A program made the position numbers and the translations under genes. The notes under the pieces were generated by a model. It searched no databases. It was not told the origin of the DNA and was given only the letters and a program-made list of their open reading frames with translations. 64,000 bases of DNA from Panagrolaimus kolymaensis (Eukaryota; Nematoda; Chromadorea; Rhabditida; Panagrolaimidae): assembly GCA_028622995.1 (NCBI GenBank), contig JAJQJQ010000018.1, forward strand, positions 4,154,001 through 4,218,000. The letters run 5' to 3'. Position 1 is the stretch's first letter. Each line of letters begins with the position of its first letter. Below are positions 1 through 11,856 of the stretch, piece after piece.

Positions 1-766
1 GCTAATTTAAGGTTGCCACTTAAATTAAATGAAAAATAAAAGAAGATAAGCTCATTTCTTTTTCCTTTTTTATGCTTTTGAGAAAAGTTAGCCATGTCAA
101 TCAAACTCTTTTGAATCACAAGTCTGTGTTAGAATGACGACATGTGCTTTAGCTTTTAACAATCTCATTAATTTTCTTTTCATTTTTAAAAGCTCTAAAA
201 ACTCTTTTTTAATTTTTCTTAAACTCGTTGAAATTAAAATGCCATTATGTAAACTTTATTTTAAATTGTAGCTTTTTTTAATAATCAAAAATCTTTGGAA
301 GCTACAAAATCGATAGTTTTGATTAAAGATGTTTGAAGTATTCAAAATTTGTATTAAACATTAAAATCTTTTAGTTAAGTTCTAAAAACATTGAAACACC
401 GCCGCCTCTCGTTACCAACAAAAAGCACCATAAAAAAATTTTTTTGTAGTGGTGATGTTTTTAAGATAAATTTTTTGCCAACATTAATCGAAAGAAGAAA
501 AGGAAAAAAGAACATCAATCACAAACATTTTCTTTCTCATTTTCTCATTGAGTGATCTTAGTCTTTAGTCAAAAAAAGAAAGAAGACATGCACTTTTTTT
601 ATAGCCGCCATTATCAGTTGTTTGAGTCCATTTTTATTCAATTTAACCTTTTTTTATTGTTTGCTTTTTTTTATTCGATTCAAAGCATTTGAATCAATAG
701 CAAAAAATAACTTTTAGTCCTTAAAAAAATTTCTTTTTAGTCTTTTGCTTGAATCTTGATCCAATC
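1..766. other. noncoding stretch upstream of the aldehyde dehydrogenase gene
   Basis: AT-rich with T and A runs and no convincing coding frame. A polypyrimidine tract ending in AG at 739-740, 26 bases before the next start codon, looks like a trans-splice or 5' UTR acceptor for the downstream gene. Nothing else recognised. Confidence 0.5.
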
Positions 767-2513
767 ATGACTTTTTCTGCTCCAACCGATCTTGAAGGTG
801 GACTTTATTTTTTTAATGGACATCGTCAAACCGTTGCTGAAACATCTACTTTTCCCGTTTATGAACCTCTTTCGGGTAAGTAAAATAAAATGCGCAACAA
901 GCAATCCAAAATAAAAGCAAAAATTATTTATAGGCAAAGTAGTTGCACAATGTCCAAGTGCTGGTGCATCAACGATAGATAAAATTGTTCAAGAAGCATC
1001 AAAAGCTCAACCTGCATGGGGAAATACTGTACCACTAGAACGTGGAAAAATTTTGAATAAAGTTGCTGAACTTATTCGTGAAAATCTTGAAGAAATTGCA
1101 CGTTGGGAAGTTAAAACCAATGGCAAACCCATCACTGAAGCTAGAATTGATATTGCTTCCAGCGCTGATACTTTCCAATATTTTGCTGGTATTGCTCCCG
1201 CAGTCATGAAAGGTACTATAGAAATATAAAATTTCTAATTTAGATAAAAAAATATTTTAGGTGATTATTATGACCTCCCTGGTGAAACTCATGATCGCTT
1301 TGCATACACTCGTCGAGAACCTTTGGGTGTTGTTGGTTGCATTGGTGCATGGAATTTTCCATTCCAAACTTGTGTATGGAAAGTTGCTCCAGCTCTTGCT
1401 GCAGGCAATGCAGTAGTTTATAAACCAAGTCCATTCGCTCCTGCAAGTCCCGTTCTTCTTGGTGAAATCTTAGCCGCTGCTGGTTTGCCACCAAATGTTT
1501 TCAACGTTCTTCAAGGCGAAGCTGAAACTGGAACTTTCCTTTGCGAACACGACCTCATCCGGAAGATTTCTTTCACTGGATCATACCAAACTGGCATGAA
1601 GATTCAACAACAATCTTCCACCAAAAACATTAAACCCGTTACATTAGAACTTGGAGGCAAATCACCTTTTGTCGTATTTGAAGATGCGGAAGTTCAAAAT
1701 GCAGTTGCAGGAGCTATTTTAGCTAACTTCTTGAACCAAGGTAAATGCTCCATTTTTTTGGTTGTCAATAAAAAAAGTATCAAACTTTAGGCGAGGTTTG
1801 TACTAATGCAACTCGAGTCTTCGTTCATCGTAGCATCGTCGACGAATTTACAAAAGAAGTTTTGAGTGAAACAAAAAAGCTTAAAATTGGTAATCCTTTC
1901 GATGATAGTACTAATGTTGGAGCAACTATTAACGAACTTCAATTAAACAAAGTTGTTGGTTTTGTTGAACGAGCAAAAGAAACAGTAGGCATAAAAAATA
2001 ATAAGACAGTAAAATGATAAAAGTTTTAGGGAGCTAGAGTTCTTCGAGGTGGTAGTCGAGTCCATCCCGAAGGAGTTGAAGAAGGATTTTACTTTGATCC
2101 TGCAGTTATTTCTGACGTCAATGATGACATGGAAGTTGTTAAAGATGAAATCTTTGGCGCAGTCATGCTTATTTTGCCTTTCGATAGTGATGAGGAAGTT
2201 ATCAAACGCGCTAACCAAACAGGATATGGTTTAGCTGCAGGTCTTTACACCAAGTAAGAAGCCTTTACCTAAAGCTTTACATCAAAAAGATAATTTAAGA
2301 AACATCCGTCGAGCCCATCGAGTAGCAGCACAACTTCAAGCTGGTACCGTTTACATCAACACCTATAATGACACAGAAGTTTACATTCCATTCGGTGGTT
2401 ATAAAAATTCAGGCCACGGAAGAGAAAATTGCATCGAAACACTTCACTCTTACTCACAAATCAAAGCAATCTATGTCAATACCCAAGATAAACTTGAACA
2501 TCATTTAGGTTAA
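767..2513 (+). CDS. alh-9: aldehyde dehydrogenase, ALDH9 type (4-trimethylaminobutyraldehyde dehydrogenase)
   Basis: Six exons (767-875, 934-1212, 1261-1740, 1791-1984, 2030-2253, 2300-2513) join in frame into 499 residues, the usual length of the ALDH9 family. Active-site landmarks are visible: the LELGGKSP motif with the general-base Glu near residue 259, and NQGEVCTN with the catalytic Cys near residue 293, which is split by the exon 3/4 junction. The C-terminal PFGGYKNSGHGRE motif favours ALDH9 over other ALDH classes. The family oxidises 4-trimethylaminobutyraldehyde and other aminoaldehydes with NAD+, in carnitine synthesis and polyamine breakdown, mainly in the cytosol. The start at 767 follows a likely trans-splice acceptor at 739-740. 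The ALDH call is very secure; the subclass rests on motif resemblance. Confidence 0.93.
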
Positions 2514-2616
2514 TCATATGAAAATGTTAGAAATTTTGTAGTAATGTCAAAAATAAAAAGATAAGATAAACAACTTTATCCAACGAAGTAAACAACAAAA
2601 ACATTACAATAAAAAT

Positions 2617-3293
2617 TTAGTCTTCAGCCACGGTGGTTTTTTCAGAAACATAGATACCATCAAGGAACTTGCGAATATCCTTGTTCTTGACAGAAGTTGA
2701 TTGTTGAATACGAGCAGCTGAAAGTTAACAATATTAGTAACAAACAAAGATAGAGAAGATACACTAACCGTATTGTGAGACAAGTTCCAAATCATTTCCT
2801 TCAACAATAAGTTCATCCTTTTGTTTAGTTGACATGGCAGCAGTTACACCTTCAGGAAGTTGAACACGACGAACGATCTTTTCTCCCAAGAAGTTACGAA
2901 TCTATAAAATAAGAATATAAATAATAACAAAGTAATGAAATAAAAAAAACTAAAACTTACTTCAACAAGAGTACCTTTGTCTTGAAGAGCAATGTTGATT
3001 GGAAAGTGAGCATATACTGAACGCATCTTGTATCGAAATCCCATGGTAACACCTTTAATAAGGTTTTTGATTTGAGAACAGATTGTGCGAATAGTAGCAA
3101 GTTCTTTTGAAACACCAAACCATTTACGAACACGAATAGTTTTAGTTCCTTCACGAATTAAATCCATTGAAGCATGACGAAAATCACGTTTCAATACTCC
3201 TCGAGGACCTTTAACGGTGAGGACTCTCTTTGAAAGAGTGAAGATGACATTTTCTGGAAACACAACGATGTCACTTGATTCAATTTGTCTCAT
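2617..3293 (-). CDS. rpl-9: 60S ribosomal protein L9 (uL6)
   Basis: Three exons on the minus strand (3293-2961, 2901-2769, 2717-2617) give 188 residues, close to the usual 190 or so of eukaryotic RPL9. The sequence opens with MRQIESSD, followed by the conserved VLTVKGPRG and [21 protein letters not shown] segments typical of the uL6 fold. It is a structural protein of the large ribosomal subunit near the sarcin-ricin loop and P-stalk base. A pyrimidine-rich tract ending in AG (minus strand, just before 3309) lies 16 bases upstream of the ATG and is a good trans-splice acceptor. It is head to head with the pescadillo homologue, another large-subunit factor, across about 440 bases. Confidence 0.95.
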
Positions 3294-3736
3294 GATGATC
3301 CGATGTTACCTGAAAAAGATAGCAAAGGTTATAAATGTTTAAAATATCGAGGGAAAAAAAGAAGGAAAAGGCCACGCGAAGCATGAAATTGTTTGATAGA
3401 AGAAGCACGATAATGATAATAAAATGATCGTCAAAGTAAAAAATTAGAATAAGGGGTAAAAATTATTATAGGCAACATAAAAATTTTAAAAAATTACAAG
3501 TTTTTCGATGGAAAAGTAGCCAAGAAGAGGGATTTTCTTTGAGCATTGCTGCAACGAAAAAGACTAAATTGCGTGCGCTATGCAGTAACACGCAGCCAAT
3601 CAATTTCAGGGGCGAGCGCTTTTTTCAAAAAATGAAAACCTTTCTCCTTTTTTGCTAGCCTTTTTGCAATTTTACTTACTTTTTTGAACAACTTTTTGCT
3701 GTTTTACATTTAGAAATATTTTTTATTTGGATAAAA
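3294..3736. promoter_or_regulatory. divergent promoter region between rpl-9 and the pescadillo gene
   Basis: The 443-base gap separates two oppositely transcribed genes of the large ribosomal subunit, so it must carry both promoters. It includes a richer GC patch around 3560-3620. No TATA box or named site can be assigned with confidence. Confidence 0.45.
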
Positions 3737-5499
3737 ATGCGTAAAAAAGTCAAGGTTTGTGATTTTTATATATCCTTTATGATAATTAATGTTTTCTTTT
3801 AGTTTGAAGCTGGAACTGCTACAAGTTATGTTTCTCGTGCTGTTGCTGTGAAGAAACTTCAACTAACGTTGAGAGATTTCCATCGCTTATGCATTCTCAA
3901 AGGTATTTATCCTCGTGATCCTGTTCATAAGAAGAGAGCCAACAAAGGAAGTACTCAAAATAAGGTGTTTTACCATGCTCGTGATATTCAATATCTTGCT
4001 CATGAACCTCTCATCAACAAATTCAGAGAATACAAGGTAACTTTTGTTGTTTATATTTACCAATAATAATGCCTTCTTCTTCTTTAGACTTACATGAAAA
4101 AGCTGGTACGAGCTAAGAATAAGCGTGAACAGAACAAAGCAGCTACTCTACAAGGGAATAAACCCGAATTCAGATTGGATCATTTGGTACGAGAACGATA
4201 TCCTACTTTTGCTTTGGCTCTTCGTGATCTTGATGATGGTTTGAATCTTTTGTTCGCTTTTGCTCTTCTTCCTAAAAGTAAAGCTGTCAAATCAACAGTC
4301 ATTGATGATTGCCGTCGTCTCACTGCTGAATTTATGCATTATGTTATTCAAGCTCAATGTCTAACCAAAGTATTTGTTTCAATCAAAGGAACATACTTCC
4401 AAGCTCAAATCATGGGTGAAAAGATTACTTGGATTATGGGTCATCAACGAAACGTAGGACGTGTTCAAGATGTGGATTTCAAAACTCTTGCTCACTTTGT
4501 TGATTTCTACACAACTGCTCTCTCCTTTGTCAACTTCCGTCTTTACAAAAGTATTGGACTTCTTTATCCACCAAAGCTTGCTCGTACTAAAAGCGCCACA
4601 TCAGGTTTGTTTACAACTACTTAAAACTTTTTACCATTATTGTTTTTAGAAGATGACGAAGAGTATTTGTATTCGCTTGCTCATGAACTTCAAGGTTCAG
4701 CGGACTCTGCTGAACCTTCAGATGTCTTCAATGAAATTGAAAATGAAGGAGATCTTGCTGATAAAATGAAGGAAATGGTGAAACTAAGAACGTTATTCAA
4801 AGGATGTAAATTTTTCTTGAATCGAGAAGTTCCACATGATACGTTAACAATGATTATTCGAAATTGTGGTGGATTGGTATCATGGGATGGCTGTCCTGGT
4901 GGAAGATATAATGCAAGTTATGATGGTATTACTCATCATGTTGTGGACCGGCCTTTGAATGATGAATTTACTATGAATCGAGCATATGTTCAACCCCAAT
5001 GGGTTTTGGATTCGTTCAATTATCGTAAGCTGTTACCTGTCAATAAATATGCTCCTGGTGCTCGCCTTCCTCCTCATTTATCACCATTTGTTTTGGAATC
5101 ATCTGGTGATTATATTCCACCTGAACGTATGGACATGCTTCGTGAACTTGGTAAAGAAGTATCTGCTCAAAAAGAAAATGTTCCCGTTAAGAAATCCAAA
5201 GTTAAAGGTGCTAAACCCGAAAAGAAGGATAAAGTTTTGATCAAAGAAGGCAGAGTTTATAATGAAAACCAACAACAAATGATGAATGCTGCGGTAAGGA
5301 ATTTACTATATCTTTTTCATTCTAATCCTTCGCATTTTAGGGTCATAACAATAAGAAGTTGCGTGAAATGATGATTCCTAAACGCTACAAGAATGCTTAC
5401 AAAAAGATGCAATTTGGTATTAAACGAAAAGCAAAAGAAACTCGAACTCTTGAAGAAAAACGCCGCAAACGGAATGCTGAAGTTGCTGTTGAAGAATGA
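3737..5499 (+). CDS. lpd-7: pescadillo homologue (PES1/NOP7), 60S ribosome biogenesis
   Basis: Five exons (3737-3754, 3803-4036, 4088-4604, 4650-5293, 5341-5499) encode 523 residues, near the length of animal pescadillo. The N-terminal pescadillo domain is clear: [31 protein letters not shown] and [17 protein letters not shown] domain spans about residues 315-410 ([31 protein letters not shown]). The C-terminus is basic and Lys/Arg-rich ([24 protein letters not shown]), suiting a nucleolar protein. In the PeBoW complex (Pes1, Bop1, WDR12) it is needed for 27S/32S pre-rRNA processing and 60S maturation. The first exon is only 18 bases and its ATG fits the family N-terminus. The 3' end faces parkin with 82 bases between the stop codons. 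C. elegans calls its orthologue lpd-7. Confidence 0.94.
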
Positions 5500-5581
5500 T
5501 TTCGCCTTATATTTTGTTGTTGATTTTACTAGATTTATTGTTTTGTTAAAAATAAAATTTATACAATATTTTGAGCTATTA

Positions 5582-6895
5582 TTAATCAAACCAATGATCC
5601 CATTGGCACTCTGTATTCCATTCTTTGTGACAAATGAAACACCAATCAGCACGACATTGGGTGCAGTTTATGTGGGAACAACCTCCATTTCTTTCAGTTG
5701 CAACTCCACAAGTTGGGCATTTTTTGGAAATGGACTTTATGAGTACTGTGCTTTCATCATCTTGCTGAATGCTTGATAATCATAGTAGTTAGTTTATGAC
5801 TGTAAGAACTTACAGAATTTTTACAATGACAATTATCAATGCTTCGGCAATGAATGCAATAAAGACGGAAACATTCTGGGCATGAAATACACTTTTCATC
5901 TTCCGACATTTCAACCATAAAAGCTGCACCACAATTAGGAAAAGGACAATATTGACGTTCCTCTTGAAGGTTTACATATTTTTCTGCTGCTATTCTTTGA
6001 TATTTACGATATTTATCAATTCCAAGTAAATGCAAATGATGAACATCTTCCATAAATGCTGGGCATTCATACATTGGACAACAAATTGTAAATCCCGTTG
6101 AAGCTTTACGAACAAAGTTCCATTGTTCAAGGCAATTATCCATGTATGCAATAAAGCATCCGAGACAAGATGAATGTTGACAGTTGAGAATCATAATTAG
6201 TTTATCTGTATCACCACAAATAATACATTCTCGTGCGAATCGATTTCGTTTAACGTGTCGAAGAGCTGATGAAACCTAAAAGTTTATTGTAATTTTCTAA
6301 ATTTGATTGTAATGGATTACTTCATCGCATTTTGTACATTTGAATTGTATATTTACAGGTCTCTCTTCTTCACAAATTTGGCAATCAGCAATAAGAGTAT
6401 TACCATCAAATAAATCCGACCAATCGTTGGGTTCATTTTTTAAAAGGACAGCATTGGATTTGCATCCCGAGCAAGAAATTCTCATTTTTCCTTGTTCAAT
6501 GGAATTACAATCTTTACAATATACAAAATATGAGCCCTTATTAATGTCGCGGGCTTGAATGACAATGGGTTGCTCAGATATTGCACCATCTTTTACTGGT
6601 GTAACAGTTGCAAAAAGGCATCTAAAATATTTCTTTGAACTACAGTAGTTTAATACAATTTTGATACTTACGTTGATTGCCCCAGTAAAAGAGTATTAAT
6701 TGGTAAATCTTTAGGAAGTTTTCGTCCACCAAAAATAATATTTAAATCTTCCAAAGGCAAACCAGCTGCTTTCGAGATCTTTGATTTTAAGGATGAAACA
6801 TTATCTTGATCTGAAGTATCAATAATAAGGGAACGTCGAATGCGTTTATCATCTGCACCTTTATTCAATATAACAATTTGTACTTGTCGATTCAT
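5582..6895 (-). CDS. pdr-1: parkin, RBR-type E3 ubiquitin ligase
   Basis: Four exons (6895-6672, 6621-6321, 6275-5814, 5764-5582) give 389 residues, almost the size of C. elegans PDR-1. Domains in order: N-terminal ubiquitin-like domain (about 1-75), RING0 with paired cysteines (about 105-190), RING1, the IBR with CPFPNCGAAF (about 245-325), and RING2 (about 345-377). RING2 has the NGGCSH signature; the Cys near residue 358 matches the catalytic Cys of human parkin, with His at +2. The protein ends in a tryptophan/aspartate-rich tail as parkins do. A Ser in a QS context near residue 74 could be the PINK1-target serine of the Ubl domain (inference). Parkin ubiquitinates outer mitochondrial membrane proteins in mitophagy. 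All zinc-ligand clusters look intact. Confidence 0.93.
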
Positions 6896-7352
6896 TTTTG
6901 CTAATTTGAAAAAGTCAAATAATCATTATTTGAGCTTTGGAGCAGCAGCAGCACGTGAACCTTCTTCTTTTTGCAATTAACTAATTTAAGAAAAAAAAAA
7001 GTTTCATAAGTTCGATCAACCTTATTGGCAATTTGATGTCCTTTCGCTAATATTATTGTCTATGTATTAATTTTTGTTTATCAATGCATAAATTTTCTTT
7101 TTCCTTCTTCGAAGTTCGAACTCATGCATGTTTATTGAAAAACTATGATGATGATTTTTTGTTTTTTTTTCTAGAAAGCTGTTTTAGAACATTTTTTGTT
7201 CTTTGTTAACAACCTATCGTAAAACTTTAATGACCTCCGCGTTATGATATTTAATAACTATACCACTACTTTTTTTTTTGCAGTTGCTAAGCGACTAACT
7301 TAATTTCTTCATTATTATTTCAGGTTTGGTTTATCTTTATTTTTAAGTAAAT
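6896..7352. promoter_or_regulatory. divergent promoter region between parkin and TMEM33 genes
   Basis: The 457-base gap lies between divergent start codons. A pyrimidine tract ending in CAG at 7320-7323, 30 bases before the TMEM33 ATG, resembles a trans-splice acceptor. Another T-run plus GCAG lies near 7283. No coding frame is seen. Confidence 0.45.
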
Positions 7353-8363
7353 ATGGTTGAAATCCGTGAAGAATCTTCAAACAATCCTAATCCATCTGAA
7401 AATGCTAATGCTAACGAAGATGCTTCAAATACTCCTCGAACAGTTGAGACTAAATCGATCATTGTAAGTTTTGCTGCTATTACATGTTTACAAATCATTT
7501 TTTCTTTTTTTCAGGATTTCATTAAACAAAATCCCATGGATATTATATGTTTCATCTTACGAGTATTAACTATTGTCTTTGCTGTTCAATATCATTTACC
7601 AACAGCTGATCTCGAATATACTAAATCTGTTTATTTTAAAGCTTTCGCTGCTGGTATGTTCTCTTTTTTTTCATTACTTTTCTAATACTTTTTCTTTTAG
7701 GAGCTGCAACAAATGCTCTCAGACTTTATCAACGCCTTCAAGGTGTCACAATTCCTCGAATGAGCCAACAATTCCTTCAAACAGCTATGACTGAAGATTC
7801 ATCACATTATCTTCTTTATTGTGTCACTTTTCCAATGTCAACTCCTGTTTCAAGTAAGTTCTTTTTCTTCTCATGGTTTTTGATAGCAATGTTTTTTCAG
7901 TGGCTTTGATTCCAATTGTATTTTATGCATTCTTCAACGCCATTCCATTCTTATCAAAGATGGCAAATGAAACTGGATTTGGCTCAAACTTCATTATTCA
8001 AAAACTTGTCAACTTTAAAACTCAACAATCTGAAAACATTTTGGGACTTATTGCTTGTGCAGAAATCTTCAACTTTCCAATTTTCTTTGCTATGATCTTC
8101 ACTGGTAGAGGAAACATCTTTTTCCCGGTTTTGTATTTCCGATTTTTAACACTTCGTTATGCTTCTCGACGAAATCCTTACACAAGGTATGGCTTTTTTA
8201 CTCTTCTTTTCAAGTTTATTGTTTGTTTTTTAGAATTGCTTTTGCATCTCTCAAACAATCTTTGAATCAAGTTGCTGAAAGTCCTCGATGTCCAACATTA
8301 ATCAAAACTATTATTTTCAAAAGCATTGGAATGGTTGAACGTTTTGCTCCACCTGTTTACTGA
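7353..8363 (+). CDS. TMEM33/Pom33 family membrane protein (Krueppel homolog 2 type)
   Basis: Five exons (7353-7463, 7515-7653, 7701-7853, 7901-8186, 8234-8363) join to 272 residues; human TMEM33 has 247. After an acidic, Asn-rich N-terminus of about 35 residues come hydrophobic segments around 40-65, 110-150 and 175-205. The YFRFLTLRYASRRNPYTR segment followed by a C-terminal amphipathic region is typical of the family, as is the C-terminal FKSIGMVERFAPPVY. TMEM33 proteins sit in the ER membrane and nuclear envelope, bind reticulons, shape tubules and, in yeast (Pom33), assist nuclear pore assembly. A polyadenylation signal lies at 8527-8532. The family assignment is by motif memory, not by search. 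Confidence 0.85.
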
Positions 8364-9728
8364 AAGATCAACGATTGTTTACTGTATTTTTATTTGATAC
8401 CACAAGATTCTTATGATCAAATCTCAATATGTGCCAATGTGATCTATTCTATTTTCTTCTGCTTGAAATTGTTTCGATTTCATGCTTTTTGATATTTATT
8501 TGTAACCTTTTTTGTATCTTTATAAAAATAAATTGGTTGTTTTATTAGTGCTTATGATTCTCCAACATTTTGCTAGTTTGTTATTATGTTTTTTTTCGTC
8601 ATTTTGCCTTAAATTCACAGCCTTATGTGATCTTTTTTGAATTTATCAAGCACAAGGAACTTGTAAATGGAATCAAAATTTGATGCAATGTGTTGAATAT
8701 TTGCTAAAAAAGAATGCGTTATTTTTTAAACTACATTTATGCGTCATTTAATTATTATCAGTGATAGTTAAAAGTAATTCTTCAAGAATTATAAACAGTT
8801 ATAATTTTCTTTCATTCACAAAAGTACTCTGTTTAATTTTAATAAAATAATTCACTTTTGAAACAATTACCCGGAAGTTGATTATTATTATGTATGTATG
8901 CTTTAGTTTGTTTACTCAAAATTTAAAACCAAAACGGAAGTGGCCAAATTCAAGTAACAATAAGTTGGTTGCGCAGGTTTGGCTGCGGTGCGGCGGTCAA
9001 CTGAAAGTAGCTTTAAGCGTTTCGTTTTATTGCAGAAGCATTAAATGAACATTCTCTTTTAAGCTAACAGCGATGACCCGCCTTTTGGTGATTTTTTGAT
9101 TATGCAAAGCTATGGGAAAAAAAGTTTCCTCCATAAAAGGTAAAAATGATGAGAGCCAAGAATTCTTTTTCCAAAGTTTGGCTGTCAATTTTTTTACAAA
9201 AATTTAAAGAACGAACGATGTACTTTCTTTCTAGCAAGAAAGCAACCAAAAGAAGAATATCGCTTGCGGGGAGAAAGAAAAATTCTGCTCCTCCTATTTC
9301 TTGAGAATATTGTTGTACGTTTTTTTGATGAAATTTCATTTTAATACTGAAGACACCGCGAAAGCTTTTTCAATTTTTGCGGAGTTTTGTTTGCTTTTTT
9401 CGTGTGATTCACCTCGAAGCAAGCAAAAAAAGGTGAAACGCTTGTTGGTTGTCCGTCGCTCGAACAAAAATTTTTGCTCGTTCCGGGCGGTCGTGTTGTC
9501 TCCGCGTGTATGATGGCTTTTAACTATTTGCTGTACAATTTTTTTTTGTCACTGAAGAAAGTTTTAAATTTTTTTGTTGTTGATAACACGTGCTTTTATA
9601 ATTTTACTCATTCCTTTTTTCTTTTATTAGTATAATTTCCTAATTTTTTAAGCGATTTGGCAAAAACATTGGGCGCGAAAAAAAGACGTCTGAGTTTTTT
9701 TTGTTACCGTAATCGCTGAACTTTGGCC
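8364..9728. other. 3' UTR of TMEM33 gene and noncoding spacer
   Basis: An AATAAA at 8527-8532 probably ends the TMEM33 transcript. The rest is noncoding, with two less AT-rich patches at about 8960-9000 and 9400-9510. A near-perfect 20-base inverted repeat with no loop sits at 9461-9480. The second half probably holds the promoter of the gene starting at 9729. Confidence 0.4.
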
Positions 9729-11101
9729 ATGGCATTCCCATATCAGTTTGCCGCTTGCGCAGGGTTGAAAGTTTTAATTATTGTAAGTTTTCTCAAACTT
9801 CTATGGATAATATTTATTAAATTTTAAACTTACAGCTTTTAACGATTGCCGTTTTAATTCTTCTCGATCCTCGATATGTTACTGCCTATATTAATATCAA
9901 CTACGAAATTGTTTTCATTTATATTATTGCTTCATTAACTTTACTTTATTGTATTGTATCGATTATTATGTACTTTGTTATGTATCGAACGAATGGCGAA
10001 GATATGTCTCTTACAAATTGCTCCCTTACAGTAAGTTATTTTCTCATGATACATATTAAAATTATTCAATCATTATGCATACACTTAATTTAATGAGCCC
10101 GCATCTTTCTTTTTTTCTTGTTGCTTTATTGCAATAATTTTCTTATCTTTTTTATGGTCACTTGTGTTATTGAATAATGCTAAACATGACCAAAAAATAA
10201 CAGCCAAAAAATGCAACCTTCTCAATTGATTGCTTATAAGAAGAATTTTAAAAATGAAAAAATAAAAACATGAGTCAAACTTTGAGAATTGAAATAATTT
10301 TTTACTTTTTTTCGTCAATGACTCAGATGACATTGGTTGGGGCGCTCCTTATTTTGAGGCTAGTACGACGACGACAATTTATTTGATCGATTATTATTAT
10401 ATTAAATTCTTGAATGCATTTCAACCTTTTTGCTTTTTAATATAATTTTTGAGGGGACATTGTCCGAGAACACTAAAAAAAGACAGAAAACTCAGGAGTA
10501 AAATAATCTTTATGCAATTTCATTCTCTTTTTTTACTTTTGCATCGCCGCTTATTTTTTTGTTGACAATTGTCGTAACGACTACGCTAAAAATCGAAGAC
10601 GAGAACGAACACCTTTTGCGCACCCAGTCGTCGGTGGACCATCATCAGCAGCTGAAGCATAGCCGCAACCGCTTACTTCTACTAAATTTCTGTTTACCTT
10701 TTCAAAATCTAACATTTTACAATTTTTTATTTTTCGCAAAATTGCGAAAAATTTAGAGTAAAAATGGAGCAAAATAAAAATTGATTGATACTTTTAAAAA
10801 CGATACTTTCAAAAACTTAAAAAAGGCAAAAAAAATGTTCATCAAAAAATACATAAATTTTTAGGAAATTGTATTTTCTGGAGCTGGAATGATTGGTTGG
10901 ATGCTTGTTTGCGGTATTGGTGGAAATGTTGCACAAAGAACCATTCTTGAAACTGGTCAATTCTTTGGATGGATTGGAGCATGTGCTGGCATCAATGTAG
11001 CTTTGTTTATTGGAGTTCTCGCCGTGTTTGCGTTGAATATTGTCAATGACAAGATTCTCAACAATAAACACAGACAATTCCGTCCTGGTAGCCGCATGTA
11101 A
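9729..11101 (+). CDS. small four-transmembrane protein, function unknown
   Basis: Three exons (9729-9782, 9836-10030, 10865-11101) encode 161 residues. Four hydrophobic helices are clear at about 12-31, 42-68, 84-103 and 118-142. The short N-terminus is probably cytosolic, and the C-terminal basic tail NKHRQFRPGSRM is too. The four-helix layout and size resemble MARVEL/tetraspan vesicle proteins, but I see no diagnostic motif, so this is only a shape comparison. The GAGMIGWMLVCGIGGNVAQ segment is glycine-rich inside helix 3. The second intron (834 bases) is unusually long for this window and may hold regulatory sequence. I do not recognise the gene. Splice sites and phases fit well, so it is very likely real. 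Confidence 0.75.
10031..10864 (+). other. long intron of the four-transmembrane protein gene
   Basis: This 834-base intron is far longer than the usual 45-60 bases here. It contains a patch of more balanced composition at about 10560-10680 with open frames on both strands, neither resembling a known protein. It could hold an enhancer or an alternative exon; nothing firmer can be said. Confidence 0.35.
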
Positions 11102-11856
11102 GCAGCACAGCCGCAAATTTACATATTTCTGTGATGACCTCCTACAAATCTTTCGTTTTTTGTTAACTTTTCTAATATTATTTTTTTAAATACTTACCAA
11201 AGGAAAATACCTATCGTTGTTGTATTTATAAGTTGAAATTTTATTTTTTTTGTTTGAAATATTATGTTTTTTTCTTGTTCTTCTTCATGACTTTAATAGT
11301 AAAATAATAAAAACAAACAAGTTACTGCCAATTTTCGGTTGTTGTTGGCTTACACATAGAACGATATACTTATAGCTGCAAAAAATTAATTCAATCAACT
11401 CAATTTTTTAAATAAAAACTTAACAGAATTATATCTCCCACTTTTGTCGTCATGTTTTTCTTTTCCTCCTACTGCAAAACTAATTTATGAAAAAATAATA
11501 AACAATTATTATTAGTGTTTTATGTTCCATAAATAGATGTGTTGATAGATTTATATCTGATATAATAAAATTGATTAGTACAACAAACACTTTATGGACT
11601 TCGGCTGAATTCACACACACAAGTAAATACAGTACAAATAATTAAAAAATTTAACATTTTCAAAACTAGGTTTAAAAATTTGTGAGGACAGAAAACAACG
11701 ACTTTTTTTAGAGAATTAAACGCAGCATGAAAAAGAAAGAAAGAAAAATTGTGCAAAGTATCTAATAAAAATTTGCTAAGAAGTTTTTTAAAGGAAATGA
11801 TGTGGATGGAGATCTTTGTAAGGAAGATTGAGATATTGATAGATTATGGAAGGCAA
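11102..11856. other. 3' spacer between convergent genes
   Basis: This stretch holds the 3' UTRs of the four-transmembrane protein gene (+) and the flp-14 like gene (-). AATAAA-like signals for the plus-strand gene occur near 11303. No other feature seen. Confidence 0.4.

Noticed and set aside
8866..8885. Sequence aattacccggaagttg resembling a nematode spliced leader (aattacccaagtttgag)
   Set aside because: Only part of the leader matches, no GT donor follows in the right place and no SL RNA-like fold or Sm site is visible. Chance similarity.
10559..10772. Open frames on both strands in the intron of the four-helix protein gene
   Set aside because: Neither translation looks like a protein domain, and no good splice sites frame them. 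Noted only as a composition island.
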